The position numbers were made by a program, and so were the translations under genes. 64,000 bases of DNA from Alkalilimnicola ehrlichii (GTDB taxonomy: Bacteria; Pseudomonadota; Gammaproteobacteria; Nitrococcales; AK92), in NCBI RefSeq assembly GCF_003399765.1, contig NZ_NFZV01000005.1:1-64000 (forward strand), given 5' to 3'. Shown here piece by piece: positions 23,029 to 34,617 of this stretch. The number at the start of each line of letters is the position of its first letter. Positions within the stretch are counted from its first letter, which is position 1. A model generated the notes under the pieces. That model had not been told where the DNA came from, made no database searches, and was given only the letters and a program-made list of their open reading frames with translations.

Positions 23029-23232
23029 CTAGCGGTTGCCGCGCACCTCGACGTAACCATCCCAGCTGGCCTGGTGGTGGTCGAGGTAGGCGGTGTCAAA
23101 GCGCCGAGCAAGCGCTCGTAGCTGTGCTCGGCATCCTTGCGGGGGGAGCGCCAGGGTGGTGGCCGGCAACGGTATAGCGGCTGCGTACGAGCACGAGACC
23201 TGCCTCCGCTATAGGCGGTCATTGCGCGGACC
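23029..23232 (-). pseudogene. Possible remnant of an IS21-type transposase (IstA C-terminal region)
   Basis: One minus-strand frame reads ARRFDTAYLDHHQASWDGYV followed by EVRGNR and a stop. The FDTxY...WDGYVEVRGNR pattern resembles the segment of IS21 IstA-like proteins that normally continues into YSVP. Here the frame stops at once and no start, IstB partner or terminal repeats are visible. If correct, it is a degraded mobile-element scar at the downstream edge of the NRPS operon. The match is from memory and short. Confidence 0.35.
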
Positions 23233-23314
23233 CAGTCCTCCCCGTGTCCAGATCCGTCGCTTCTTTGGAGCGCGGCTTTTCATAGGTAACGAGAGACACA
23301 CTTGGGGTCTATCC

Positions 23315-26300
23315 TCAAGCGGGTGACGTACGACTTAGGAGCCGTTCTACCAGTGATGCGATGCCGCATTCGGCGTAGAGCCGTTCGGGATCCTCAACTA
23401 AAACAGCATGGCCGCCGCTAACCGTGACTGCCGTATATTCGGAGCCGGCGAGTGTCTGCCATCCTTGCATGTGTTCGGCCGTGACCAAGCGGTCTCCGCG
23501 CGGCCAGACCGAAACGATGTTGCAGTCGACTAATGGCGCGCCAGTTGGAGAATAGCTCTGTGCAAGGCGAGACATGGCGCGTAGCGCCTCACGTCCTGCC
23601 CGCAGCAGTGCTTCCTCGGGAAGCGCATCCGTCGCCATCCGCATCTTGCGCAAAAGGGCATCGATCGCTGCGTCGTCCATCAGGTGGTAGGTTGGGCCTC
23701 GAACTCCAATGTCGGAGCGGGGGAGCCAACGACGAACAGTGCCGTGGGGCGACGTGTGAGTCGAAGCGCCGTCTCAAAAGCGAGGATTGCACCGAATGAG
23801 CTGCCGACGAAGATGCACGGGACATCGGTGAGCGCCTCGACGGCCTCGGCGATCGCTGTCACGAGGGTTTCGAAAGAGGCAGAGGCCAAGGTCGCCGGAT
23901 CAGGAGCTTGTAGGGCATGTACTGCAACCTCTGGCGAGACAAGCTCGCACCATGGGTCGAAGGCCGAGGCTGCCGCGCCCGCCTGCGGGAAACCGATGAT
24001 CCGGGCATGTGGGTGTGCAAGGGTGGCCGACAGCTCCACGAGCTTGACCCTAAGCTCTCCACGCGCACCCCCGATGGCGTCAAGGACCTCCCCGACGGTG
24101 CGCAGGCTCATGAAGGTGACGACATCCAGGCGGCGGCGGGCCACCGCCTTCAGTGCGCCGGCAAGACGGAGCCGGTCGAGAGAGCCGAGCCCGGCTGCCG
24201 ACAAAGCCTGCTGCCGGTCCGAGGGCTCGAGGCCAAAGTCTCGAAGGATGTTGTGGATGCGGTTCCCCGCTCCGTGGGCTGCACTGGGGAGGCCGGCGAC
24301 TTCCGCCCTGATTGCGGTGGCGAGCGCCTCGGCGAAGTCGTCATCAAGCCGATTGTGGTCATACTGAAAGCCGACCGCTAAACGCCCGCCGGACATGTCC
24401 CAGTCGATGGCGAGCGGTACGTAGGCATCCACCGCGAAATAGCGCCTTTCAGATTCGTATACATCGCCGGCCGCCGCATCCGGTTCTGGGAACTGGATGA
24501 AATTGAAGATAGAGTCGATCAATGCGTGGGCCCCGACCCACTCGCGCAGCCGTTCTTGCGAGACCGCCTTGTGCGCGAAGGCCTTCTGATCGAAGTGATC
24601 GAAAGCCACTGCAATTTCTGCAATCTCCGTTCCCTCAACGGGGACTGGTAGGACGTTGAGGAACATCCCAACGGCGTTCTCACTACCGTAGACTTCCGGC
24701 CGTAACGAGGTGACGACACCGAGGCTCGAGATGGGCCCGCGCAAGCGATTCAGCGCACGCGCGTGAAGCGCGAAGAGGAGGGCTTTACGTGACGCGCCAA
24801 GTTGTTGAGAAGCCGCCGCGAGCGCAGCATTCGCCTCGTATGAGACGCAGACGTCGACTTGACGCATGTCTGCGATGTCGTTGGGGCCGCGGGGTACTGT
24901 AAGTGGCTCGGGCTCGGGCTCGGGACGGCTAGCGAAGGCACTGCGCCAGAAGGTTGCGCTGGCCTGGCTGGTTGAAGTCTCCGCTATATTCTGTGCCAGG
25001 GCTTCAAACACCGCGATGTCTGAGGTCGGGGCAAACGACCGGCCCTGATAACGGTGGACGAGCTCGGCGATCATAGCGTTAAGGCTCATGCCGTCGAGCG
25101 CCGCGTGATGCTCTGCGACGATGACATCAAAACGGGACGGGGCGCGGATGAAGACGGAGAAGCGCACGAGGTCGCCCTCGGTCGGAGCAAAGTGGCGGTC
25201 GCGCTCGCGGAAAACCGCGTCTGTAACGATCCGGTCAGCCTCGGCTTCGTCAAGCGCGGATAGATCCTCGACCTGCACCGGTCGGTAGACGAGGCGGTGG
25301 TCGAAGACTAACGTGAGACCGGCCTCGCCGATAAGGACGCGTGCCGCAAGCACGGGGTGAGCTCGCCGCATTGCCGCGACTGCCTCGCTAAAGCGTTCAG
25401 CATCGAAGGGCGCCCGCACTGGTGTCACCGTCGCATTGTGGTAGATCCGGGCGTCGCCGCGCGTAAGGGTAGCGAGTAACATGGCCTGCTGCAGACTCGA
25501 CGGCGTCCAGGCCGTACCGTCTGTAGTGGGCGCCAGCTTGTGTATATTGACCTCGCTCTGGGGCGGTCTACTCCTAAGGACGGCAGCGCAAAAATCGGTG
25601 AAGACCGGATGCTCGTTGAGCGTCTTTAGGCTGAACGGGAAGCCTGCCTTGCGGGCCTGCGACTGCAGCATGATCGCGCGGATGGAGTCACCGCCCTTCA
25701 GGTAAAAGTTATCGCTCTCGTCAAACTCGGGGTTGCGTAGCACCTTGCGCCATAGCTCGAGCATAGCGTGACGCGGCGCGGAATGGTCGGCTGACGCCGG
25801 CTCGTCTTTGGCGAGGAGACCGGCGACGGTTGGCGTCGCGTTCAGCGCGGCGAGGTTAATTGAAATGCCGGCTTTACGAGCTTGCGACTGCATCATGATA
25901 GCTCGAATCGAATCGCCGCCATTGTGGAAGAAGTTGTCCGTCTCCCTGAGATCGGGCTTGCGTAGAACGCGACGCCAGATCTGAAGCAGAGTCTGCCGCT
26001 TACGCGCAGTAGATGCCGTCGCGCTGGCGATCTCTTGCTCCGGCTGATTCGGAATGCCGCATGACGCCCTGGAAGAGCGTGCTTTCGCCGCCTCTACTGC
26101 ATCGATGCGGGCGAAAAGCGCCGTGTGGTCGAGCTTCCCCTGCGGCGTCATCGGCAGGTCGTCGAGGACGATGATTGGGGAGGGCAGCATATAGGCCGGA
26201 AGGTGGGCAGCGAGAAACTGGTGTAATGAAGCGGAGTCCGCAGTGGTTGCAGCGGGCAGCGACTGGGAGAAGTTTGCCGCATCGGCGCAGCTGTAGGAGC

Positions 26301-29300
26301 CGTCACGGCGGACCGCGACGCAGTTCCAGCGGTCAGTGCCGCGTAGGAGTTCGTCCTGAGTAACGCGGACCTCGAAACCCCTGTCCTTTAGCAGCTCTGA
26401 GATAACCTGAACTCGCCCGGAGGTGCTGCCGTCCGGATCGTCGTGGATCTCAAGAGCGACCGAGCGGATGATTGAGAAATGGCGGGGCTCAATGCCATAA
26501 AGGACGTCAAGCTCGGCCCGTTGCACATCGATCTTGAGGAGGTCGATGCGCTCGATACCGAGCTCGTCTATGACATCGGACAGGCGGCGTAGCTCGCATA
26601 TGTGCGTCTCGCCGTCGAAGCGGCCCTGCAACAGTTCGTCCAAATTTTCGCGCAGGATCGAGGCGTTTTCGTCGCCCTTCACCGCGGAGTTGGATAGAAA
26701 CGTCTCGATGACCGACATCTCGGCGCCGGCATCGGCGTCCTGAGATCGCCCCGACATCATCGAATAACCGGGGTAGTAGGTAAATTCGGTTTCGCCCTGC
26801 TTACTCGCGAGGGCGCAGGGGAGGATAGTGGTCTTTGGGGCGTACGCCGCCACGTTGCGGGCGAGGCGCTCGCGGATAGGGGTGAGCGGCTCGAAGGCAT
26901 AAATCCGCGCTTCAGGCACATGCTGAGCAACGAAGATCGTGAACATGCCAATATTGGCGCCGACATCGAATACGACCGCGCCCGACGGATACGGGAGCTG
27001 TGGGTCGGTGTAGATCTTGTCCTCGAAGATCTCCTTGTACTGGTAGTGCGTCTCGTTGGCGTTGACGCTCGCGACGCGTAGTCCGTTCGGAAGGTCGACG
27101 TAGAGCGTTCCATCGTCCGGAGCGTGCGCTCCGGCGGAGGTTACCGCCGCCACGATGCGCGGCGCACCTTCGTCTCGATCGTCGAGTACTATGGCTGCTC
27201 GCTGCACCAACGGATGCTGCTCAAGGCGGTGACGGATCTCACCTAGCTCCAGGCGCTGGCCCCCGATTTTCACCTGATCGTCGTTGCGCCCGACAAAGGC
27301 AAGGCTGTCGTCGGCCAGGCGGCGTACGAGATCGCCGGACCGGTAGGCCCTGCCCCCCGATGGGGCTTTGATGAACTTCGCTGATTCAGCCGCCGAGGCT
27401 CCGATATAGCCCTGCGCGACGCCAGCGCCAGATATTAGCAGTTCGCCGACCGCGCCGGCAGGAACCTCGTACCCGTGTTCGTCGACGACCGCGATGGACA
27501 TGTTGGGTAACGGTGCTCCGAGGTTAACGTAGCCTTTCTCGCCGATACGGGCGACGAGCGTGTTTACTGTCGCTTCCGTCGGACCGTAGACGTTCCATGC
27601 CTCACAACTTGCCCAGCTTGCGACGGTGTCCCAGAGTGACTGGCTGATCGGTTCCCCCCCGATCAGAATGCGTTCGGGGAGGCCTTCCGCTGAGGTGCCG
27701 AACCCGTGCTCGATCATCGCATCTAGGATGGTCGGTGTGGCGTCGAGAACGTTGAGCTGCTCGGTGTGCACAAACGCCGCCAATGCTTCGGGGTCTCGCC
27801 GAACGGACTGCGGAACGACGACGAGAGTACGGCCGCGGGTGAGCTGGAAAAGCTGCTTCATGCTGGCGTCGAAGGCGAGGGGCGCATTGAGCGAAATTCG
27901 AAGCGGCGCTTTCGTGCGGGCGTAGATGGTCGCATCGAGCGCGTCGACTAGGTTTGCCACCGAGTGGTGTGCGACCGCTACTCCCTTCGGTGTGCCTGTC
28001 GTGCCAGACGTGAAGAGTAGGTAGGCCGTGTCGGTTGGAGCGGGTGCTACTGAGGGCGCAAGGTTCGGTGGATGGCCCAACGCCGGCAGAACTTTGCCTG
28101 GCATTACCCGGTTGGCCCTCTCAATGCTGTCGAGCTGCGCGACGGCGTGCGTTGCCGAGGCAAGGCGCGCGATATCCGCGACGCGATGATCCGGGCTATC
28201 CGGTAGGATGGGCACACAGACCATGCCTGCCCGCAGCACGCCGAACATCGCGACAATCGCGTCGAGCGAACGGTCTGCGAGGATGAGAACGCGGTCGCCC
28301 ACAGTCCCCCGTTCGACCAACGCCGCAGCGAGCGCGGTGACGTGCCCGTCAAGCTCGGCGAAGCGTGTTGCCGTGCCCTCTGCGATGACAGCGGTTCGGT
28401 GTGCGAAGCGACTCACCGCATCCGCGTATAGGTCGATGAGGTTACGTTCAGAGAATCTCGGTGGGGCAAAATCCGGCGGCTGCTGTCCTGCAATCTCGGC
28501 GAGCGGAGCGTCTGTGCCTGTAGCCGCGGTGCCGAGGGCGGTTGCAATCGCGCCGGCGAGGCGCCCGGCAGCGTTCTCGTCCACCCCGGCGAGGTCGGTT
28601 TCAACGAGGACGCTTGTCGCGTCGGGTCCGGCCAATAGGGTGACGCCAATTTGCGCGATCTCCGGCAGACGTACCGAGATATCCGCATCCGTAAAGGGGT
28701 GTGCCAACCGGCCGAACTCAATGCAGGCTACGAGGCAGCGCGGCGCACCGTGTGCGCCGAGAGCGCCAAGCTGAGCGGCCTCCTCGTAGGCGGCGATGGC
28801 CTCCATGACGACCTGGCCTGTACGGTCGACCGACTGCAGGGCAGCGTGTGGGATCCGTAGCGGTACGCGACAGCGGAATGGTCCGGCGACAGCCGCAAAC
28901 TCGTCGAACAGGCGACCGTCGACGGAAAGGGACACCTGCACGGTTCCGTCGTCGGCAGCCTGCAGGTAGGGTGCGAGGCAGGCGATTGTGGTGACCGTCC
29001 CCTTGAGAGCAGCAGGGGCACTGGTCTCTATGCGTCGGACGGCACGCATGAGGCGCCGCGCCGAGTTTGGGGATGTTAGGAGGTCGACCGAGCTATCGTG
29101 GGACACCTCGGTCGTTCCCGCTATTACCTGCCCGCGACACCACTCTGAAAAGTGCCAATAGCTCAGGTCCTCGTGCGGCTCCTTCTCTGTCAGAAGTAGC
29201 AGGAGGCCATCGACATCGCTGACGTAAGGCGGCGTCGCGAGTGCGAGTCGGCCGATACCGTCCTCGGAACGCAGGAAGTGGATAGCGAGCGCCGTGTCGT

Positions 29301-29633
29301 CGCTTGGGTGGAACCGTTTTGCCAAGCTGGCCTCGAACGCGTCTTCGTTGTCGTGCTCGGTCACGACCACGCGGCCACCGCGTGCAACCTGTAGCGGCGC
29401 GGTGTCCACCGTCGGTGGCATGATCCGCGTCCCGAAGGTCGGATGGCGCGAGACGGCTGCATCGAGTGCGCTACGAACGTTGCTCACGGCAGGTGGTCTT
29501 GTCCACCCGACCATCACCACGGGATGGTTGAGTTCGCCAGCGGAATAAGCGCGGAATGCGGCGCTCTGCAGGGGCGCGCGGGGACGCGGTCGGTGTCGTT
29601 TCCGACGGGGTGGGGGTGCAGTATCGTGTTCAT
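23315..29633 (-). CDS. Nonribosomal peptide synthetase B: C*-A(FkbM-MT)-T-T-C-T-TE
   Basis: About 2106 residues after two frame corrections. Order: a condensation-like domain (residues 20-400) whose active-site motif is PPYVSD instead of HHxxxD; an adenylation domain (TSGTTGTPKG near 540, YGPTEATVN, YRSGDLVRR) interrupted after VKIGGQRLELGEI by an FkbM-type methyltransferase (VFDVGANIGMFTIF near 885); the A-domain end PAYMLP...GKLDH; two tandem carrier domains (GGDSIRAIM near 1238 and 1312); a condensation domain with intact HHAALDG near 1507; a third carrier (GLGSLDR near 1812); and a thioesterase (GSSFG near 1942, GGH near 2072). Breaks lie at GGGG 29571-29574, just after the ATG, and at GGG 23694-23696 inside the thioesterase. 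The start lies 1 nt past the upstream stop, so translation is coupled. Confidence 0.88.
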
Positions 29634-29634
29634 C

Positions 29635-30652
29635 TCAAACATCCCTTTCCAAGAGGCCGGTCATACTAACGAGAACGGTGCGAGCTCCCTCGAAGGGCGC
29701 GCGGCCGTGCAGGCAGCGGGCATTGTCAAGCATCATTACGTCGCCCTTCTTCCATGTGAAAGCGTGTGCCGCACGCGCATAGACCAGGCGCAGGTGCCGC
29801 ACCATCTGGTCGGGAATCGGCGCGCCATCGCCGAACAGGACGTTGCGTGGCAGGCCGTCCTCGCCGTAAGCGTCTACGAGCGCCTCGCGAAGGTCGTTGT
29901 CCATAGCGGCGGGGTGGAAAATGTGCGCATGGTTGCAGAATAGGCGTTCGCCGGTGATGCGGCTGCGCAGGAAACCGGCCTGAGGCTGCTCGGTGCGCAG
30001 GTGGTCCCATGAGATCCACTCACAGCGGATGCCATTTGCCTGGCAGTAGCGCTCGACGTCATCGCGGCTGGAAGTTTGAAACGCGGATTGCCAGTCCATA
30101 TCGATCTCGGGTCGGAAGTTGCGTACGTAGATGAGGCCCCGCGTTAGGAATTCGTCGCGCACTGCGGAGTCAATGGCGGCGGTGGTTCTGTGCTCGTCGG
30201 CGACCGGCGTTTCACCACCCTTAGCGGCTACCTCCTCGGCAAAGAAGAATATCCGCGCCGGTATGCGGCGAGCGAAGGACATCTCGTGGTGGAGGTCGAT
30301 CCAACTCGAGGAGGAGAACTCAGTTGAGGTGAAGACCCCATCGACGACCTCCCGGCGTACCGCCGCGCGTTCCATATAAGGCAGTGTTTCGGCACCGAAG
30401 GCGAGTACCGCCGCACGGAACTCGGCGGCATTGTTTACGGAGAAGCCGGTGAAGAGGAGCCCACCGGAGCGCTCGAGCTCGGCTTCCAGGTCGGAGGCAT
30501 GCCGGCAGACGAAGTCGGCGAGTGCGACTCCCGGCGCCGCGCGGGATGATCGCGAGGAAGGCGGTCTCGGTATCGACATGAGTGCTAACCAACGGCGAGG
30601 CGGGAGCCTTGATCAGCGTGATGGGCGATTGGGGAAACGGTTGTCTCGCCAT
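29635..30652 (-). CDS. Fe(II)/2-oxoglutarate dioxygenase, TauD/SyrP-like (first copy), frame broken once
   Basis: The corrected protein has about 338 residues. It shows the iron-binding HxE (LHHEMSF), a distal His in CLHGRAPF and an Arg in GARTVLVSM that would hold 2-oxoglutarate, as in TauD-type hydroxylases. SyrP-like members hydroxylate amino acids on NRPS carriers, so tailoring of a tethered residue is likely. The true N-terminus MARQPFPQSPITLIKAPASP is in another frame; removing one C from CCC at 30530-30532 joins the parts, supported by alignment with the paralogue next door (TETAFLAIIPRGAG against AEKPFPFMVEAAGR). AAGGA precedes ATG 30652. Confidence 0.84.
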
Positions 30653-30658
30653 GCTGGT

Positions 30659-31677
30659 TCATCCTTGGTGGGGAGCACGTAAGGGCGCGGCGCGGTCGGC
30701 GTACGGACCCGCCATCAGCGTGAGCACCTCCCGCTCGCCGGTGAACGAGTCGCGGCCGTGTTGCGAGAGCATGTTGTCGAGCAGGAGTATGTCGCCCCCC
30801 TGCCAGTCGAACTCTACGGTGGCCTCGTCAACGGCGCCGCGTAGTAGTGCGAGGTCGTCGGCGGAGAACGCCTCTCCGTTCCCGAAGCACGTATTGGTGG
30901 GAACGTTCTGCAAGCCGACCGCGTCGATGAGCGCCTCGGCGAGGCCGGGCTCGAGACTCGTCACATGAAAAACAGCGCGTGGTTGAACCAGACAAGCTCG
31001 CCCGTGACCGGGTGCTTCTGAAAGGCCGAGCGTAGCTGTGTGGTGCGTAGGCGATCGTCATCTTCCCAGGTCAGGCTGATGCCCCGAGACTCGCAGAACG
31101 CTTCCACTGTCGCCTTATCTTCGGTCTGGAACGCAGTGCGCCAGTCGATGCCGAGACCCGGGGTGTAGACGCGCCGGTACATCACGCCATATTCAAGAAA
31201 CTTGGAGCGCAGAGGCTCGGATAGGGCCGAGAGGATCTTGCGATTGTCGGCTATCGGTGTATTGCCGCCGCTCGCGGCCTTCTTGCGGCAAAAGAAGCTA
31301 ATCAGGCAAGGCCAATTTAAAGTGTAGGACTGCTCGCTGTGCATGGCGATCTTCTGGTGCGCCGGGTGGTCCGTGGAGGTGTAGACCTTCTCGGCAACCG
31401 CGGTGCGCGGCGAGGAGCGCTCAGTGTAGGTTAGGATGTTGGGCTCGAGCTGGGCGAGAGCCGCACTGAAGTCGGTCGCCTCGCTCACGGCGAATCCGCG
31501 GAACAAAATCGCGCCGTGCTCGACGAGCAACCGCTCGATCATGGGTTTGGCGCTCGCAATATAGTCAGTAAGGCTCTCCCTTCCTGCAGCCTCTACCATG
31601 AACGGGAACGGCTTTTCGGCTTGAGATCGTGCTTGCGCAACGGCGCCCAAAAAGGATCGAGATTGGCGTAGCGTCAT
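30659..31677 (-). CDS. Fe(II)/2-oxoglutarate dioxygenase, TauD/SyrP-like (second copy), frame broken once
   Basis: The corrected protein has 339 residues and is a paralogue of its downstream neighbour. It has the metal-binding HxE in AMHSEQSY, the distal His in LSQHGRDSF and the Arg in GEREVLTLM. A break at AAAAA 30968-30972 separates FNHALFF from HVTSLEPGLAEAL; one more base restores the frame. AAGGAG upstream supports ATG 31677. It probably hydroxylates a carrier-bound residue or the released peptide. Two related copies suggest two oxidation steps or two substrates. Confidence 0.84.
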
Positions 31678-31688
31678 TCCGTTCTCCT

Positions 31689-34597
31689 TCACAGCAGGGT
31701 TGCCAGTTTGCCGGCGATGTTCTCGAACGTACGATGCCATGTCTTGAGGCGCATCGTTTCGAAGCATGCTGGGTGTGCCGTCCAGACGGCGTCCACATGG
31801 CCACCGCGCTCCTCCAGCCAGAGCGTGAGCGGAAGCCTTGCCGACGGATTCGGTCGGAAACGGACGATAATGGGGCTGCCGGCAGTGGTGTCGGGCGATT
31901 CGGAGTGCCAGCCGTAGGCGATTGCGTACGGAACCCAACCGGGCTCGCCGCGCCGTGTCCGGACTGCCGACAGCACAGACTCGATGCCAACATGGCTATG
32001 TGCTACGTGATAGAACACGCGACGGCCGGCCGCATCGAGGCGCTCCTCCAGGGTTACACCGAATGCGCGCGACCAGTAGATGGGTAGCGTATTCACGTGG
32101 CAGTCGATGGCGTTAATGTTCCCCTGGTGGCGATCGACGAGGGTGATCCCAATTGAGAGGTCGCCGACGCCGGTAAGCATCGACGCACATTCGGCGAAAA
32201 GACCGAAGCCTACCGCCGCGGCCGTCAGGTTAAGCGCGCCCGCAGCCCTGCGGATCGCGGCGACGGCGGTATCGGACAGCGGCTCGCGGAGGATGTGTGC
32301 GGCACGCGCATCGGTTGCAGCCCAGGCAAGGAGCTGTGCTTGGGCGAGCTCCACGGAGAGTCGTTCGATGAATGCAGCATCGTCCTCGGCGTCCCTGACA
32401 GGCACGCGTAAGGAGGGTAGGGGAGGAAGAGCCTGACCGGCGAGGTGCGCGGCGAGTTCGTCGCGCAGGATATTGAGTGACCAGCGGTCGAATATGGCAT
32501 GGTCAGCGACGATCCGAGCGGCTGCTCCTCCCGGAATCTTGGTAATCGCCGCCGTGAACGGATATGCGCTCGACAGATGCCGGTCGACCGCCCCTTCCCA
32601 GCCGTGGTCTTCTTCGCAAGTGCAGACCGGATCTTCCGCTGCATCGATCGCCATGCGCCGCAGGTTTTCTTCATCTAGAGCAATAGCCGTATGTAGAGAG
32701 GGGTGGCGCGCGACCACCTCTCGCACGGCGAGCGCAAGAGCCTCGGGTGGCAGCGTGGTCTCGACCTCGACGAACAGGAGGTATGCAACCGGATCCTCAG
32801 CCATCTCCTGCGCGAGCCACATCTGTCGCTGGGCTTGCGTCACGGCCATTGGATCGGGTTTGATCGACGCGAGGCGGCTGGGGCTCTCCTTTGCATTTGC
32901 CAGGAGTTGGCGCAGCCCGTCCGGGCTTGCGGCGCGGAATGCCGCGGCGAGCGCCACGGCCCGCCCGCTGGCTTCGCGCAGATACGCAATTATCCGCACG
33001 AGGTCCATCGAGCTCGCCCCGTGCAGGAAAATCGGAGCTGATGCCGGCAGGTCGGATCGGCCGAGGACCGCTTGTAGGGCCTCGTCGACCATATCCGTCG
33101 CGCTACTGCCTCGCCCTGCGGAGGGTGGGGGGAGCGCATTCTTGTCGAGCTTCCCGCTCGTCGTCGTCGGGAACGAGGGCAGCAGGTCGTAGCTCAGCGG
33201 ATGCATATAGACGGGGAGCTTGGCGGCGACCTGGCCCTTGATGCTCTCGAGGAGATCTTCTTCGTTGCTGTTACCCTGCGTCGGCACCACGTAGGCCGCG
33301 AGCCCCAGGCGTTGCGCACCGAACTGCGCAACGATCACTGTGGCCTGAGCGACGTCCGGCACGCTCATGATGACATGCGCAATCTCGGATAGCTCAATCC
33401 TGTGGCCGTCTATTTTGACTTGATCGTCGAGGCGGCCGAGGCAATGCAGATCCCCGGACGGTAGCCGGTGGGCGCGGTCCCCGGTACGGTACATACGCTT
33501 ACCGACGTAGGGTGGGGCGGTACAGGTTACGAACCGTTCATCTGTGAGGTCCGGGCGGTTGATGTATCCGGCTGCCTGGCCTTCCCCGAGCAGGCATAGT
33601 TCCCCTAGCGCTCCGTCGGCGACCGGCTGCAGGTCCGTGTCCATGACAACCGCCTCGGTCCCTGGCAGCGGCATGCCGATGGGAACGCTGTCGCCGACAT
33701 CCCGCGGGACGAGGTACTCGGTCGAGTAGATCGTGTCCTCGGTCGGGCCGTACAGGTTGAAGACTCGTCGGACGCCTTGATCATACAGCCTGCGGGCAAG
33801 GCGGCCGTGTAACACCTCGCCGACAAGAATTACCGTCTGCACCGTAGGGGGGAGTCGTGTGAGGGATAGGACGGCGGATAATGCGGACGGCGCGCAGTTG
33901 ACGAGCGTAACCTCTCGCCCGACGTGTTCCTCGGCGAGGGAGAGCGCGCTGTCGACGATCTCAAGCGCGCCACCGCAGCCGAGCGGCGCAAAGAGCTCTA
34001 GGATCGAGATATCAAACGCATAGGAGGTGGACCCGAGTACGAGGGCGAGATCTGGCCCAAACCGCTCGCGAGCCCAGACCATCCTGCGCGCCGCTGAGCG
34101 GTGCCGGATCATGACTCCCTTTGGGCGGCCTGTGCTGCCCGAAGTGAAGAGCACGTAGGCAAGGTCGTCGGGCGCAACGACTGCGGGATCGTAGCCAAGT
34201 CGCTCGCCGCCAGCGCGATTAAGGGGAAGCCGCGCAACCGATTCCGGAAGCCCTTGCGCGCACGCGATGTCATCGGTCAGGAGATATCGGCAGGATGCTG
34301 TTTCGAGCATGTAGGCAACGCGATCGCGCGGGAAGGCTCTGTCAACGGGCATGTAAACCGCGCCCAACACCATAATCCCGTAGACGGCTGCTACTGCGTC
34401 AAACCCGCGCCTGGCCATCAGGGCGACAACATCGCCTTGCCTAACACCGGCCGCAGACAGGAACGCTGCCACCTCTTCGGACCGTGCAAGCAGATCCTCG
34501 TAGGAAAAGTCCTGTCCATTGTCCCTGATAGCGCGCCGGGTCAGAATGCCCGCATCCCGGCAAATTTGGAAAATGGTGCGTGAAGCAAATCAATCAT
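31689..34597 (-). CDS. Nonribosomal peptide synthetase A: A-T-C, frame broken once
   Basis: About 969 residues. The adenylation domain has TSGSTGRPKGV near residue 154, YGPTEDTIYS near 275, YRTGDRAHR, KIDGHRIELSEI and TSGKLDKNALP. The carrier motif is the unusual HGASSMDLVR near 526. The condensation domain has DHAIFDRWS near 697 in place of HHxxxDG, keeping the second His and the Asp. The real start MIDLLHAPFSK at 34597 is joined to the rest by one extra T in TTT at 34565-34567; AAGGGGG precedes it. Without a leading C domain it looks like the loading and first condensation unit, handing over to NRPS-B. Confidence 0.87.
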
Positions 34598-34617
34598 AGA
34601 GCCCCCTTCATGATCGA

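Noticed and set aside
22968-23326. Small plus-strand frames after ssb
   Set aside because: They overlap the hairpin and the transposase-like remnant and have no binding sites or similarity.
23315-23680. A separate 121-residue gene downstream of NRPS-B with TGATG overlap
   Set aside because: It holds only the second half of a thioesterase, including the catalytic GGH, and the upstream frame ends inside the same domain. One base in GGG at 23694-23696 fuses them, so it is part of NRPS-B.
23684-24381. Plus-strand frames of 154-227 residues inside NRPS-B
   Set aside because: High G+C creates long open antisense frames; the minus-strand NRPS domains are clear.
30320-30652. A separate 110-residue gene between the dioxygenases
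   Set aside because: Its first 39 residues align with the N-terminus of the neighbouring dioxygenase paralogue and the rest is out of frame, so it is the true start of the first copy.
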